Source: Shinella sp. CPCC 101442
GTDB lineage: Bacteria > Pseudomonadota > Alphaproteobacteria > Rhizobiales > Rhizobiaceae
Direction: 5' to 3'
Length of the DNA stretch: 64,000 nucleotides
Assembly (NCBI RefSeq): GCF_024704725.1
Contig: NZ_JALIQS010000007.1
Span: 1 to 64,000 of the forward strand
The notes beneath the pieces are model-generated. The model was not told the origin of the DNA. It worked only from the letters and a program-made list of their open reading frames with translations, and ran no database searches. The translations under genes and the position numbers were made by a program. Positions 22,668-32,818 of this stretch are shown in pieces. Within the stretch, counting starts at the first letter, position 1; each line of letters opens with the position of its first letter.

Positions 22668-25595
22668 ATGCTTGAAAAAACCTATGATTCCGCAGCGGTC
22701 GAGCCGCGCATCGCCAAAACGTGGGAAGATGAGGATGCTTTCCGCGCGGGCGAGGGCGCAAAGCCTGGCGCCGAGACCTTCACCATCGTGATCCCGCCGC
22801 CGAACGTAACGGGCTCGCTGCATATGGGCCATGCGCTCAACAACACGCTGCAGGACATCATGGTCCGCTTCGAGCGCATGCGCGGCAAGGACGTGCTTTG
22901 GCAGCCGGGCATGGATCATGCCGGCATCGCCACCCAGATGGTCGTCGAGCGCAAGCTCGCCGCCGAAAAGCTGCCGAGCCGCCGCGAGATGGGCCGGGAG
23001 GCCTTCATCGAGAAGGTCTGGGAGTGGAAGGCGGAATCGGGCGGGCTGATCTTCAATCAGCTGAAGCGCCTCGGCGCCTCCTGCGACTGGTCGCGCGAAC
23101 GCTTCACCATGGACGAGGGGCTCTCCGAAGCCGTGCTCGAAGTTTTCGTCTCCCTCTACAAGGAAGGCCTGATCTATCGCGGCAAGCGTCTCGTCAACTG
23201 GGACCCGAAGTTTGAAACGGCGATTTCCGATCTCGAAGTCGAGAACAAGGAAGCCGACGGCCATATGTGGCACTTCAAGTACCCGCTTGCCGACGGGGCC
23301 ACCTATACCTATGTCGAGAAGGATGCCGACGGCAACGTCGTCTTCCAGGAAGAACGCGACTACATCTCGATTGCCACCACGCGTCCGGAAACGATGCTGG
23401 GCGACGGCGCGGTTGCCGTTCATCCGACGGATGAGCGCTATGCGCCGATCGTTGGCAAGCTCTGCGAAATCCCTGTTGGTCCCAAGGAACACCGCCGCCT
23501 GATCCCGATCATCACCGACGAATATCCGGAAAAGGATTTTGGTTCGGGTGCGGTCAAGATCACCGGCGCGCACGACTTCAACGACTATCAGGTCGCCAAG
23601 CGCAACAACATTCCGCTCTACCGCCTGATGGACACGCAGGCCGCGATGCGCGCCGATGGCGAGCCCTATGCGTTCTACGCTGCGCAGGCGCTGGAGATCG
23701 CGAAGTCCGGCCATGTTCCCAACGAGGCCGAAGTCGACGACATCAACCTCGTTCCCGACGAATATCGCGGCCTCGATCGATACGAAGCCCGCAAGCGCAT
23801 CGTCGATGCGATCAATGCCGAGGGCCTAGCCGTCACCGTCAAGGACGCCGAAGGCAACGACATTCCCTATGTCGAGAACAAGAAGGTCATGCAGCCCTTC
23901 GGCGACCGCTCCGGTGTCGTCATCGAGCCGATGCTGACCGACCAGTGGTTTGCCGACGCCAAGACGCTGGCCAAGCCCGCCATCGCCTCCGTCCGCGAGG
24001 GCCGCACCAACTTCGTCCCGAAAAACTGGGAAAAGACCTATTTCGAATGGATGGAAAACATCGAGCCGTGGTGCATCTCGCGCCAGCTGTGGTGGGGACA
24101 CCAGATCCCGGCCTGGTACGGTCCTGATGGCCAGGTCTTCGTCGAGAAGACCGAGGAGGAGGCGTTGCACGCCGCCATTCAGCACTATATCGCCCATGAA
24201 GGCCCGTGGAAGGCCTGGGTCGAGGAGAAGCTGGAGAATTTTGCGCCGGGTGACATCCTCACACGCGACGAGGACGTGCTCGACACCTGGTTCTCCTCCG
24301 CGCTCTGGCCGTTCTCGACGCTTGGCTGGCCGGAAAAGACGCCGGAACTGGCAAAATACTACCAGACCGACGTGCTGGTCACCGGCTTCGACATCATCTT
24401 CTTCTGGGTCGCCCGCATGATGATGATGGGCCTGCACCTGATGAAGGACGAACTCGGCAATCCGATCGAGCCATTCCACACCGTCTACGTCCACGCCCTG
24501 GTGCGCGACAAGAGCGGGCAGAAGATGTCGAAGTCGAAGGGCAACGTCATCGATCCGCTCGAACTGATCGATGAATACGGTGCGGACGCGTTGCGCTTCA
24601 CGCTCGCCATCATGGCCGCGCAGGGCCGCGACGTGAAGCTCGACCCGGCCCGCATCGCCGGCTACCGTAATTTCGGCACCAAGCTCTGGAACGCCACGCG
24701 CTTTGCCGAGATGAACGGCGTTGCCTCCGATCCGAAGTTCGTACCTGAAACGGCCTCGCTGACGATCAATCGCTGGATCCTGACCGAACTCGCCCGCACG
24801 GCGCGCGACGTCACGGAGGCGATCGAGACCTATCGCTTCAACGATGCGGCAAGCACGCTCTACCGCTTCATCTGGAACCAGTTTTGCGACTGGTATCTGG
24901 AGCTGCTCAAGCCGGTCTTCTCCGGCGAGGACGAGGCCGCAAAGGCGGAATCGCAGGCCTGCGCGGCCTATGTTCTGGAAGAGACCTACAAGCTCCTCCA
25001 TCCCTTCATGCCCTTCATGACGGAAGAGCTGTGGGCGCACACCGCGGGCGAGGGCCAGAAACGCGACAGCCTGATCTGCCATGCCGAATGGCCCGCACCC
25101 GCTTATGGCGACGACGCCGCAGCCGACGAAATCAACTGGCTGATCGATCTCGTTTCGGGCATTCGCTCGGTCCGCGCCGAGATGAACGTGCCGCCGAGCG
25201 CCACCGCACCGCTCATCGTGGTCGGTGCGAATGCGCTGACCCAGAAGCGGCTAACCACGCACGACTCGGCGATCCGTCGCCTGGCGCGCGTCTCCGAGAT
25301 CGGCCTCGAGGATGCGGCACCCAAGGGCGCAGCACAGATCGTCGTCGGCGAGGCGACCGCCTGCCTGCCGCTTGGCAACCTGATCGATCTCGGCGCCGAA
25401 AAGGCGCGCCTTGAAAAGGCAATCGAGAAGGCGAAGGCGGAAGCAGGCCGTATCCAGGGCAAGCTCTCGAACGAAAAGTTCGTCGCCAATGCAAAGCCAG
25501 AGGTGGTGGAAGCCGAACGCGAGCGCTTCGCGGAACTCGAGCAGCAACTCGCGAGCCTTGCCGTTGCACTGACAAGGGTCAGCGAAGCCGGCTGA
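22668..25595 (+). CDS. valS: Valyl-tRNA synthetase
   Basis: The 975-aa class I aminoacyl-tRNA synthetase charges tRNA-Val. The HIGH signature is HMGH at residues 52-55 inside PPPNVTGSLHMGHALNN; KMSKS is at residues 619-623. The editing domain (CP1) lies between, with TTRPETMLGDGAVAVHP at about residues 238-255. The anticodon-binding domain and a C-terminal coiled-coil arm (LGAEKARLEKAIEKAKAEAG) complete a full-length enzyme. A terminator follows. Confidence 0.98.
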   Translation: MLEKTYDSAAVEPRIAKTWEDEDAFRAGEGAKPGAETFTIVIPPPNVTGSLHMGHALNNTLQDIMVRFERMRGKDVLWQPGMDHAGIATQMVVERKLAAEKLPSRREMGREAFIEKVWEWKAESGGLIFNQLKRLGASCDWSRERFTMDEGLSEAVLEVFVSLYKEGLIYRGKRLVNWDPKFETAISDLEVENKEADGHMWHFKYPLADGATYTYVEKDADGNVVFQEERDYISIATTRPETMLGDGAVAVHPTDERYAPIVGKLCEIPVGPKEHRRLIPIITDEYPEKDFGSGAVKITGAHDFNDYQVAKRNNIPLYRLMDTQAAMRADGEPYAFYAAQALEIAKSGHVPNEAEVDDINLVPDEYRGLDRYEARKRIVDAINAEGLAVTVKDAEGNDIPYVENKKVMQPFGDRSGVVIEPMLTDQWFADAKTLAKPAIASVREGRTNFVPKNWEKTYFEWMENIEPWCISRQLWWGHQIPAWYGPDGQVFVEKTEEEALHAAIQHYIAHEGPWKAWVEEKLENFAPGDILTRDEDVLDTWFSSALWPFSTLGWPEKTPELAKYYQTDVLVTGFDIIFFWVARMMMMGLHLMKDELGNPIEPFHTVYVHALVRDKSGQKMSKSKGNVIDPLELIDEYGADALRFTLAIMAAQGRDVKLDPARIAGYRNFGTKLWNATRFAEMNGVASDPKFVPETASLTINRWILTELARTARDVTEAIETYRFNDAASTLYRFIWNQFCDWYLELLKPVFSGEDEAAKAESQACAAYVLEETYKLLHPFMPFMTEELWAHTAGEGQKRDSLICHAEWPAPAYGDDAAADEINWLIDLVSGIRSVRAEMNVPPSATAPLIVVGANALTQKRLTTHDSAIRRLARVSEIGLEDAAPKGAAQIVVGEATACLPLGNLIDLGAEKARLEKAIEKAKAEAGRIQGKLSNEKFVANAKPEVVEAERERFAELEQQLASLAVALTRVSEAG

Positions 25596-25624
25596 TTCCA
25601 CGCATTGCGTGTGAAGAGACAAGG

Positions 25625-25658
25625 AAAACCGCGCCGGTGCCCCCGGCGCGGTTTTTTA
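25625..25658 (+). terminator. Terminator after valS
   Basis: CCGCGCCGG / CCGGCGCGG stem followed by TTTTTTATT, 30 bp after the valS stop. Confidence 0.9.
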
Positions 25659-25938
25659 TTCGGTGGCGGGCTGCAAAATTTCCATTGTGGTCGAAATGTG
25701 ACATGTTGTCGCCGTGTTGGAATATTTTTCCGGATTTTGCGATAAATTTGTGTCGTTCTGAAATTTTCTTCCTGCTGTTTTGATTGTTGAGGTGCCCTCG
25801 AAAAATCTTACGTAATTCTGTGAATGCTCATGGGAAATTACGGGCGAGAAGTGGGGTTTGCTAATGTGGCGCGTGTCTTCGATAGTCATGACGGACAGGC
25901 GGTGGAGAGGCCGCTTACATGACATTGGGGGACTGTGA
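25659..25938. other. AT-rich promoter region of the FadL-type porin
   Basis: About 280 bp without a gene, clearly richer in A/T than its surroundings, with several T- and A-tracts (25720-25830). It should hold the porin promoter; GGGGGAC before ATG 25939 is the ribosome site. Confidence 0.5.
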
Positions 25939-27108
25939 ATGATCAACTCGATCTTCAAGAACGGTGTTCTCACCGTTGCGGCATTGGCAGCCTTTGCGAC
26001 AGCTGCCCAGGCGGGTGGCTTCAGCCGCGGCGAAGCGGATACGGATATTCTTTACGAAGACGGTACCGCGGCGTTCCGCGCGAAGACGACTTTCGTCGCT
26101 CCGCAGCGCGGATACGATACCGTCAATGGTGTCGAGGGCACGGACGGCGACTACACGGACAACTATTTTATCCCGAGTCTGGCCGGCAAGGTACGTCTGA
26201 CGGACAACCTGTCCTGCGCGGCGACCTACACCCAGCCCTTCGGCGCGTCCTCGACCTATGGTCTGCAGGCACAGGCCGCCGATGCGGCCACCTCGAGAAT
26301 CGGCAACGCGACCATCGAGGCGAGCTTCGAAACGCAGGAATACGGCCTGACCTGTGCTGCGAACTTCAACCTTGAGACTGGCCGGCTGTGGCTGCTTGGC
26401 GGCCTCTTCCTGCAGAGCTTCGACTATGAGGAAGTTTCCCGCTACGGCACGCTGCGCCTGAAGGACAGCAGCGAGCTCGGCTATCGCCTCGGCGCCGCTT
26501 ACGATATCCCGGATATCGCCCTGCGGGCCGAGCTCATGTACCGCTCGCAGATCGACCATTCGGGCGACGGTTCTTTCACCATCAGCCCCGCCGGCTCCCC
26601 GATTCTGGGCGTGCCGGCAGGTTTTGAACTCCCGGCCTATGGTGCAGGCAGCTTGCCGCAGTCCCTCGAGCTGAGCCTCCAGAGCGGCATCGCGCCCGGC
26701 TGGCTTGCGTTCGGTTCGATCAAGTGGACGGACTGGAGCGTGCTGCCGACGCTCAACTACAACATCACCGGCCTCGGCGATCTCAAGAAGAACTTCAAGT
26801 TCCGTGATGGTTGGACTGTGATGGGCGGCATTGGCCATACCTTCACCGATACCGTCTCCGGGGCGATCAGCCTGACATGGGATCGCGGTGTCGGCACCGG
26901 CGCCGATATCATGACCGACACGTGGACGGTCGGTATCGGCACGGCCATCAAGGCCGGCCCGGGCGAGTTCCGTCTCGGCGGCGCAGTCAGCTACCTGACG
27001 TCGGGCGAGCAGAAGTTTGATCCCGGCGGCGAGCTTGCGGATTTCAATGCGACGGTTGACGGCGACTTCGCCTACGGCGCAAGCCTGTCTTATCTCGTAA
27101 AATTCTGA
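25939..27108 (+). CDS. Outer membrane transport protein, OmpP1/FadL/TodX family
   Basis: The 389-aa protein has a signal peptide (FKNGVLTVAALAAFATAAQA, cleaved before GGFS) and then repeated amphipathic strands. Family features include GGFSRGEADTDILYEDGTAAF near the mature start, with the FIPSLAGKVRLTDNLSCAAT and FNLETGRLWLLGG segments, and a final strand YGASLSYLVKF ending in Phe. FadL proteins take up long-chain fatty acids or other hydrophobic compounds by lateral diffusion. The ligand here is unknown. The last Phe is the usual BAM recognition residue. A strong terminator follows. Confidence 0.88.
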   Translation: MINSIFKNGVLTVAALAAFATAAQAGGFSRGEADTDILYEDGTAAFRAKTTFVAPQRGYDTVNGVEGTDGDYTDNYFIPSLAGKVRLTDNLSCAATYTQPFGASSTYGLQAQAADAATSRIGNATIEASFETQEYGLTCAANFNLETGRLWLLGGLFLQSFDYEEVSRYGTLRLKDSSELGYRLGAAYDIPDIALRAELMYRSQIDHSGDGSFTISPAGSPILGVPAGFELPAYGAGSLPQSLELSLQSGIAPGWLAFGSIKWTDWSVLPTLNYNITGLGDLKKNFKFRDGWTVMGGIGHTFTDTVSGAISLTWDRGVGTGADIMTDTWTVGIGTAIKAGPGEFRLGGAVSYLTSGEQKFDPGGELADFNATVDGDFAYGASLSYLVKF

Positions 27109-27129
27109 TCGGCGGACCAGAAGCATCGG

Positions 27130-27165
27130 AAAAAGGGCCCGGCGTCATCGCCGGGCCCTTTTTCT
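27130..27165 (+). terminator. Terminator after the FadL-type porin gene
   Basis: AAAAGGGCCCGGCG / CGCCGGGCCCTTTTT stem with a TCAT loop and a T-run, 22 bp after the stop. Confidence 0.93.
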
Positions 27166-27363
27166 TGGTTAACACTTCGTTTCATGGTCGCCTGCCTTCT
27201 GGGGAAACCACAGCGAAGCCTGAAAATATGTGACGGAATCGCAACACATTTTTTTCCAGAGTTTGCTACACCCCTAGGCAAGCGACGAAATGTCCATTTC
27301 CCGCCACAAACGGGGCGCAGCGATACGGACATGTAGACGCGTGGAACCGCGCTTAAGGAAACG

Positions 27364-28275
27364 ATGAGCCAGCCTATGTCATTGCCGCCGGAGAAGCCGG
27401 AAATCAGCACGGGCCCCGTGCATTCCCGGTTTGGCGCAAATAGGAAGGCCAGGCGCGGAATTGTAGAGTCGATGCCGAAGTCCGAGTTGATGCCGATGAA
27501 ACTTTTGGTAATGGGCCTGTGTCTTTCGCTTTCCTCCGGGATGGCGTCCCAAGCCCTCGCATTTGACACGCAGTCCGGCGTAAGCCGGGAAAGTGGTCCT
27601 TTCGACCTCTTCAAATTCGGCTTCTTCTCCTACAAGGAGGGTCGCAAGAGCGACGCCGTGGAGGCGTATCGCTATGCGGCGGAAAAGGGCCATACCGGGT
27701 CGCGCTGGGCACTCGCCAACATGTATGCCGATGGCGACGGCGTGCCGGAAAACGATCTCGAAGCCTTCAAGATCTACAGCGAAATCGCCCAGGCCGGCGT
27801 GGAGCCGGGCTCGGAAGACACCGGCTACTTCGCCAATGCGCTGATTGCGCTTGCCAGCTACTACCGTCGCGGCATTGCCGACAGTCCCGTGAAGATCGAC
27901 CTCACCCAGGCTCGTCAGCTCTATTTCCAGGCGGCGTCCGCCTTCGGCATTCCGGAAGCGCAGTTCCAGCTCGGCCGCATGATGCTGAGCGGCGAGGGTG
28001 GTTCCGTCAGCGTGCACCAGGCCAAGAAGTGGCTGAACCGCGCCCGCAACAACGGCCATGCCGGCGCCATGGGCCTCTTCGGCAACATCATCTTCCAGGA
28101 AGGTGATGCGGCGCGCGGTCTTGCTTTCATGACGGCAGCCCTCGATCATTGCCCGCCGAAGGACTGCGCGTGGCTTCAGACAACGCAGGAAGAAGCCTTC
28201 TCGGTTGCAAGCGAGGAAGATCGCCGCAAGGGCGTTGCGCTGGCGAAAAACATTCGCTCCAACTCAGCCGAATAG
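27364..28275 (+). CDS. exoR: ExoR, periplasmic Sel1-repeat regulator of ExoS-ChvI
   Basis: From the secretion signal (MKLLVMGLCLSLSSGMASQA) onward the protein reads as ExoR: ESGPFDLFKFGFFSYKEGRK, AEKGHTGSRWALANMYADGDGV, and Sel1 repeats such as AQFQLGRMMLSGEGGSVSVHQAKKWLNRAR and GAMGLFGNIIFQEGDAARGL. In Sinorhizobium and Agrobacterium, ExoR binds ExoS/ChvG in the periplasm and holds the two-component system off until acid or host signals trigger its proteolysis, controlling succinoglycan, motility and virulence. ATG 27364 has a strong AAGGAAACG site but places ~45 residues before the signal peptide; ATG 27472 or 27496 would give 267 or 259 aa, close to the known 268 aa. Confidence 0.92.
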   Translation: MSQPMSLPPEKPEISTGPVHSRFGANRKARRGIVESMPKSELMPMKLLVMGLCLSLSSGMASQALAFDTQSGVSRESGPFDLFKFGFFSYKEGRKSDAVEAYRYAAEKGHTGSRWALANMYADGDGVPENDLEAFKIYSEIAQAGVEPGSEDTGYFANALIALASYYRRGIADSPVKIDLTQARQLYFQAASAFGIPEAQFQLGRMMLSGEGGSVSVHQAKKWLNRARNNGHAGAMGLFGNIIFQEGDAARGLAFMTAALDHCPPKDCAWLQTTQEEAFSVASEEDRRKGVALAKNIRSNSAE

Positions 28276-28316
28276 AGATCCGGTAGGATACTGGGCGGGC
28301 GGCCTGCCGCCCGCGG

Positions 28317-29126
28317 CTACGCCGCTGCCGACAGCGCGTAGTCGAGCACGGCCACGACCGGAACGTGGTCGGATGGTTTTTCCCAGTTGCGCACATGCTT
28401 TTCGACATCCGTCGAAACGAGCCGATCGGAAGCTTCGGCCGACAGCATCAGATGGTCGATGCGGATCCCGTTGTTCTTCGGCCAGGCGCCGGCCTGATAA
28501 TCCCAGAACGTATAAAGCGGCGTTGCGTCGGACGACGCGCGCACGGCATCGGTCAGGCCAAGGTTTTCGAGGCGGCGGAACGCCTGGCGGGTCGGCGGCA
28601 GGTAGAGCGCATCGCGCTCCCAGACCTTCACGTCCCAGCAATCATGCGGTTCGGGAATGACATTGTAGTCGCCGGCGAGGATCAACGGTTTCTCCAGCGC
28701 GAGCCGGTCCTCGGCAAAGGCGACGAGACGATCCATCCAGGAAAGTTTGTAGGGATATTTCACCGGATCGTCGGGTGGATTGCCGTTCGGCAGGTAAAGG
28801 CAACAGAAGCGGATCGAGCCGCCTTCGACGGAAAAGACGCCCTCGATGAAGCGGGACTGTTCGTCGCCATCGCCGCCGGGCAGGCCGCGGTGGACTTCGT
28901 CAGGGCGAATCTTCGAGAGCAGCGCGACGCCGTTGAAGCCTTTCTGGCCATGCGTCTCGATGTGATAGCCCAGCGCCTCGATTTCGGTGCGCGGAAAACT
29001 CTCGTCGACCGTCTTGATTTCCTGCAGGCCGACGATGTCCGGGTTCGACTCTTTCAGCCACGCGACGAGATTGTCGATGCGCGCCCGCACGCCGTTGATA
29101 TTCCAGGTGGCAATCTTGATCGGCAT
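28317..29126 (-). CDS. xthA: Exodeoxyribonuclease III
   Basis: This 269-aa enzyme of the EEP superfamily starts at ATG 29126 (MPIKIATWNINGVRARIDNL). It contains the metal-binding Glu in IVGLQEIK, the Tyr/Asp region ILAGDYNVIPEPHDCWDVKV, RRLENLGLTDAVR, and the C-terminal NNGIRIDHLMLS and KPSDHVPVVAVL with the catalytic Asp-His. It cleaves at abasic sites and degrades 3' ends in base-excision repair. The longer reading frame to 29198 has no conserved residues. It is 26 bp downstream of erpA and probably cotranscribed. Confidence 0.95.
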   Translation of the reverse strand: MPIKIATWNINGVRARIDNLVAWLKESNPDIVGLQEIKTVDESFPRTEIEALGYHIETHGQKGFNGVALLSKIRPDEVHRGLPGGDGDEQSRFIEGVFSVEGGSIRFCCLYLPNGNPPDDPVKYPYKLSWMDRLVAFAEDRLALEKPLILAGDYNVIPEPHDCWDVKVWERDALYLPPTRQAFRRLENLGLTDAVRASSDATPLYTFWDYQAGAWPKNNGIRIDHLMLSAEASDRLVSTDVEKHVRNWEKPSDHVPVVAVLDYALSAAA

Positions 29127-29154
29127 GCGGGTTCCGTTTCGGTTTTCAGAGAAA

Positions 29155-29487
29155 TCAGATCGAGAAACTTGTGCCGCAGCCGCAGCTGGCAACGGCATTC
29201 GGGTTCCTGATCTGGAAGGACTGACCGAGCAGGTTGTCGATGAAATCGATCTCCGACCCGTCCATGTAAACGAGGGAGAGCTGGTCGATCAGCACCTTGG
29301 CATTGTCCTTTTCGAGCACGATGTCATCGTCCTGCTGGACGTCGACGAGGTCGAACTTATAGGAGAAGCCGGAACACCCGCCGCCTTCGACCGAGACGCG
29401 AAGCGCCTGCTTTTCGGGCGCCGAGCCGAGGATAGAGGCGATGCGCCGGGCGGCGGCATCGGAGATGGTTACGGACTTGTCAGTCAT
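29155..29487 (-). CDS. erpA: A-type iron-sulfur carrier, ErpA/IscA family
   Basis: The 110-aa HesB/IscA-type protein carries the three conserved cysteines: GGGCSGFSYKF (first) and SCGCGTSF (second and third). It delivers Fe-S clusters to apo-enzymes. IDNLLGQSFQIRNPNAVASCGCG is typical of the ErpA subgroup in alphaproteobacteria. It lies upstream of xthA and divergent from dgt, an order conserved in rhizobia. Confidence 0.92.
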   Translation of the reverse strand: MTDKSVTISDAAARRIASILGSAPEKQALRVSVEGGGCSGFSYKFDLVDVQQDDDIVLEKDNAKVLIDQLSLVYMDGSEIDFIDNLLGQSFQIRNPNAVASCGCGTSFSI

Positions 29488-29706
29488 GTCTGCCTCCTGC
29501 CGGGGTCAAGATCCGGAGAGAATCGCTTCCTTGCGCGGGTGGCGGCCGTGAAGCCGCCTTGGGTCCGTCTGCTCCGGGCCATCTTTGCAAGTCTCTGAAA
29601 AGATTTGCATTTCAAGCTTTCCTTGCAGCCGGACTTGCCGCTGTGCACACTATAGGTATGAAGGCATTGCGGCCGCGTCAATGGGCGGCGTGAATGCAGG
29701 TGACGA

Positions 29707-30927
29707 ATGACCTTTGACAGACATGCGCTCGGGTTTGGTGCCGGGCAACGCGCAATCTACGCCTCCGACCCGTGGACGACGCGCGGACGGCTTCATGCCG
29801 AGAGCGAAAGCCCGACCCGATCGGACTTTCAGCGCGACCGTGACCGCATCGTGCACACGACCGCCTTCCGGCGCCTCAAGCACAAGACGCAGGTCTTTAT
29901 CGCCGCCGACGGCGATCATTATCGCACGCGCCTGACCCACACGATCGAGGTGGCGCAGATCGCCCGGGCGCTGGCGCGCGCGCTGAGGCTCGACGAGGAC
30001 CTCGCCGAGGGCGTCGCGCTGGTGCACGATTTCGGCCACACCCCCTTCGGCCACACCGGCGAAGATGCGTTGCATGACGTGCTGAAACCCTTCGGCGGCT
30101 TCGACCATAATGCCCAGTCGCTGCGCATCGTCACCAAGCTTGAGCGCCGCTACGCGGAGTTCGATGGGTTGAATCTCACTTGGGAAAGCCTCGAGGGCCT
30201 CGTCAAGCACAACGGCCCGCTGATCGGCCCGACCGGCGAATGCACCCATGGCGAGGATGTGCCGCGCCCGATCCTCGAATACTGCGCCATACACGATCTC
30301 GAGCTGGCGAGCTTCGCCAGTCTGGAGGCGCAGGTCGCGGCTATCGCCGATGATATCGCCTACAACACCCACGACATCGACGACGGCCTGCGCTCCGGCT
30401 ATCTGACATTCGAGATGCTGGAGGAGGTGCCGTTCCTTGCCGGGCTCATGCGGGAAGTCTCCGACAAATATCCGGGCCTGGAAGCACCGCGCTTCACTCA
30501 CGAGATCATGCGCCGCCAGATCACCCGCATGGTGGAGGATGTGATCGGCTATGCGCAGGCGGCGATCCGCGAGGAGCGCCCGGAAAGTGCGGAGGATGTG
30601 CGCAAGGCCCGCCGCTGCCTGGCGACCTTCACCGAGGAAATGTCGGTGACCGACAAGCAGATCAAGAAGCTCTTGTTCTCGCGCATCTATCGCCACCCCG
30701 AGGTCATGCGCGTGCGCGCCAATGCCGCCTCGATCCTGACGGACCTTTACCATGCCTATATCGACGAGCCGCAGCTCATGCAGGGGCACTATTGGGTGGA
30801 CCGTATTGCCAGCATGCCGGAATCGGCGCGCGCCCGCCATGTCGGCGACTATCTCGCCGGAATGACCGACAATTACGCTATCAGCACGCATCGGCGGCTG
30901 TTTGACCATACCCCGGAATTGCGATAG
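29707..30927 (+). CDS. dgt: dGTP triphosphohydrolase-like protein (HD domain)
   Basis: The 406-aa protein has the dGTPase-like HD domain: [37 protein letters not shown] (first His), then [17 protein letters not shown] with the metal-binding HD pair, and later [18 protein letters not shown] with the distal Asp. These enzymes hydrolyse dNTPs to nucleosides plus triphosphate and act in dNTP pool control. The alphaproteobacterial type-2 subgroup, to which the length fits, often has broader substrate range. It is followed 67 bp later by argS on the same strand. Confidence 0.93.
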   Translation: MTFDRHALGFGAGQRAIYASDPWTTRGRLHAESESPTRSDFQRDRDRIVHTTAFRRLKHKTQVFIAADGDHYRTRLTHTIEVAQIARALARALRLDEDLAEGVALVHDFGHTPFGHTGEDALHDVLKPFGGFDHNAQSLRIVTKLERRYAEFDGLNLTWESLEGLVKHNGPLIGPTGECTHGEDVPRPILEYCAIHDLELASFASLEAQVAAIADDIAYNTHDIDDGLRSGYLTFEMLEEVPFLAGLMREVSDKYPGLEAPRFTHEIMRRQITRMVEDVIGYAQAAIREERPESAEDVRKARRCLATFTEEMSVTDKQIKKLLFSRIYRHPEVMRVRANAASILTDLYHAYIDEPQLMQGHYWVDRIASMPESARARHVGDYLAGMTDNYAISTHRRLFDHTPELR

Positions 30928-30994
30928 TCACCCGCCGAACCGAACTTCTTCGCAGGATTGGCCATGAAATGGCCGCCGCGAGCGGATGGATGAG

Positions 30995-32755
30995 ATGAAC
31001 CTTTTTACAGACTTCGATAGCAGAATCAAAAACGTACTCGAAGGACTTGAGATCGTGCGTGAAAAGCGCGCCGATGTCGATTTCAGCCGCATCAGCGTCG
31101 AACCACCGCGCGACGCCAGCCATGGCGATGTCGCGACCAACGCTGCGATGGTTCTCGCCAAGCCGCTCGGCCTCAATCCGCGCGCACTCGCCGACCTCAT
31201 CGTCGGCGAGCTGAAGAACGATCCTGAGGTTGCCGATGTCAGCGTCGCCGGACCGGGCTTCATCAATGTGCGCCTTTCCGTTCCCTATTGGCAGAAGCTG
31301 CTGGCAGCCATCGTTGCGGAAGGCACGGACTACGGTCGCGGTTCGCTCGGCGCTGGCCGCAAGGTCAATGTCGAATATGTCTCCGCCAATCCGACCGGCC
31401 CGATGCATGTCGGCCATTGCCGCGGCGCCGTGGTGGGCGATGCGCTCGCCAATCTGCTGGCGTTTGCCGGTTATGCGGTGACGAAGGAATATTACATCAA
31501 CGACGCCGGCTCGCAGATCGACGTGCTGGCCAAGTCCGCATTCCTGCGCTACCGCGAGGCGCTTGGCGAAACGATCGGCGAAATTCCCTCCGGCCTCTAT
31601 CCGGGCGACTACCTTGTTCCGGTCGGTGAAGCGCTGGCTGTCGAGCACGGGACGACCCTGCGCGCCATGTCGGAGCAGCAGTGGATGCCGATCGTCAAGG
31701 AAAAGACGATCGGGATGATGATGGCGATGATCCGCGAGGATCTGGCAGCACTCAACGTCAAGCACGACGTGTTCTTCTCCGAGCGTTCGCTACATGCCGG
31801 TAATGGCGCGTCGATCCGCACTGCCATCAACGACCTGACCTTCAAGGGCCATGTCTACAAGGGCGTGCTGCCGCCGCCGAAGGGCCAGCTGCCGGAAGAC
31901 TGGGAAGATCGCGAGCAGACGCTGTTCCGCTCCACGGAGGTCGGAGACGATATCGACCGCCCCCTGATCAAGTCGGACGGCTCCTACACCTATTTCGCGG
32001 CCGACGTCGCCTATTTCAAGGACAAGTACGACCGCGGCTTCGACGAGATGATCTATGTGCTCGGCGCCGACCATGGCGGTTACGTCAAGCGCCTGGAGGC
32101 TGTCGCGCGGGCCGTGTCGGAAGGCAAGGCCAAGCTCACGGTCCTGCTGTGCCAGATGGTCAAGCTCTTCCGCGACGGCGAGCCGGTGAAGATGTCGAAG
32201 CGCTCGGGCGACTTCGTCACGTTGCGGGACGTCGTCGACGAAGTCGGCCGCGATCCGGTCCGCTTCATGATGCTCTACCGCAAGAACAGCGAACCGCTCG
32301 ATTTCGACTTCGCGAAGGTAACCGAGCAGTCCAAGGACAACCCGGTCTTCTACGTGCAGTATGCCCATGCACGCTGCATGTCGGTGTTCCGCCAGGCGGC
32401 CGAGGCCTTCCCGGGCCTCGATATCGCCTCGCTCGACCTCGCAGGCGCAATCGAAGGCAATATCGTCGATCCGAGCGAGCTTCTGCTTCTCGCCAAGCTC
32501 GCAGAATATCCTCGTGTCATCGAGGCCGCTTCACTGGCGCAGGAGCCGCATCGCATCGCATTTTATCTCTATGATCTCGCCAGTTCGTTCCATTCGCACT
32601 GGAATAAAGGCAAAGAACAACCGGAATTACGGTTTGTTAACGATAAAAATAGAGAATTGAGTATCGCCAGACTTGGGCTGGTGCACGCGGTTGCCTCCGT
32701 TCTCAAGTCGGGCCTTGCCATTACAGGCACGGCCGCTCCGGACGAGATGCGATAA
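30995..32755 (+). CDS. argS: Arginyl-tRNA synthetase
   Basis: This 586-aa class I synthetase charges tRNA-Arg. ATG 30995 ([11 protein letters not shown]) matches the conserved rhizobial N-terminus; ATG 30986 three codons earlier is also possible. The N-terminal Add1 domain ([20 protein letters not shown]) precedes the HIGH motif in [19 protein letters not shown] (about residue 138). A KMSKR-like motif is at about residue 397 ([20 protein letters not shown]). The DALR anticodon domain forms the C-terminus. Confidence 0.97.
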   Translation: MNLFTDFDSRIKNVLEGLEIVREKRADVDFSRISVEPPRDASHGDVATNAAMVLAKPLGLNPRALADLIVGELKNDPEVADVSVAGPGFINVRLSVPYWQKLLAAIVAEGTDYGRGSLGAGRKVNVEYVSANPTGPMHVGHCRGAVVGDALANLLAFAGYAVTKEYYINDAGSQIDVLAKSAFLRYREALGETIGEIPSGLYPGDYLVPVGEALAVEHGTTLRAMSEQQWMPIVKEKTIGMMMAMIREDLAALNVKHDVFFSERSLHAGNGASIRTAINDLTFKGHVYKGVLPPPKGQLPEDWEDREQTLFRSTEVGDDIDRPLIKSDGSYTYFAADVAYFKDKYDRGFDEMIYVLGADHGGYVKRLEAVARAVSEGKAKLTVLLCQMVKLFRDGEPVKMSKRSGDFVTLRDVVDEVGRDPVRFMMLYRKNSEPLDFDFAKVTEQSKDNPVFYVQYAHARCMSVFRQAAEAFPGLDIASLDLAGAIEGNIVDPSELLLLAKLAEYPRVIEAASLAQEPHRIAFYLYDLASSFHSHWNKGKEQPELRFVNDKNRELSIARLGLVHAVASVLKSGLAITGTAAPDEMR

Positions 32756-32818
32756 CGTCACCATTTGCCCACAATAAGCTGGCAAATGCGTATTTGTGGC
32801 TTGTGAGTGGGAAGCAGT

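Noticed and set aside
21438-23714. 758-codon open frame antisense to tolC/popZ/valS
   Set aside because: It is a composition shadow of GC-rich genes: Arg/His/Asp-rich and without any recognisable domain, and it covers three well-supported genes.
29650-30909. 419-codon minus-strand frame antisense to dgt
   Set aside because: The plus strand encodes all HD-domain motifs of dgt; the antisense frame has none.
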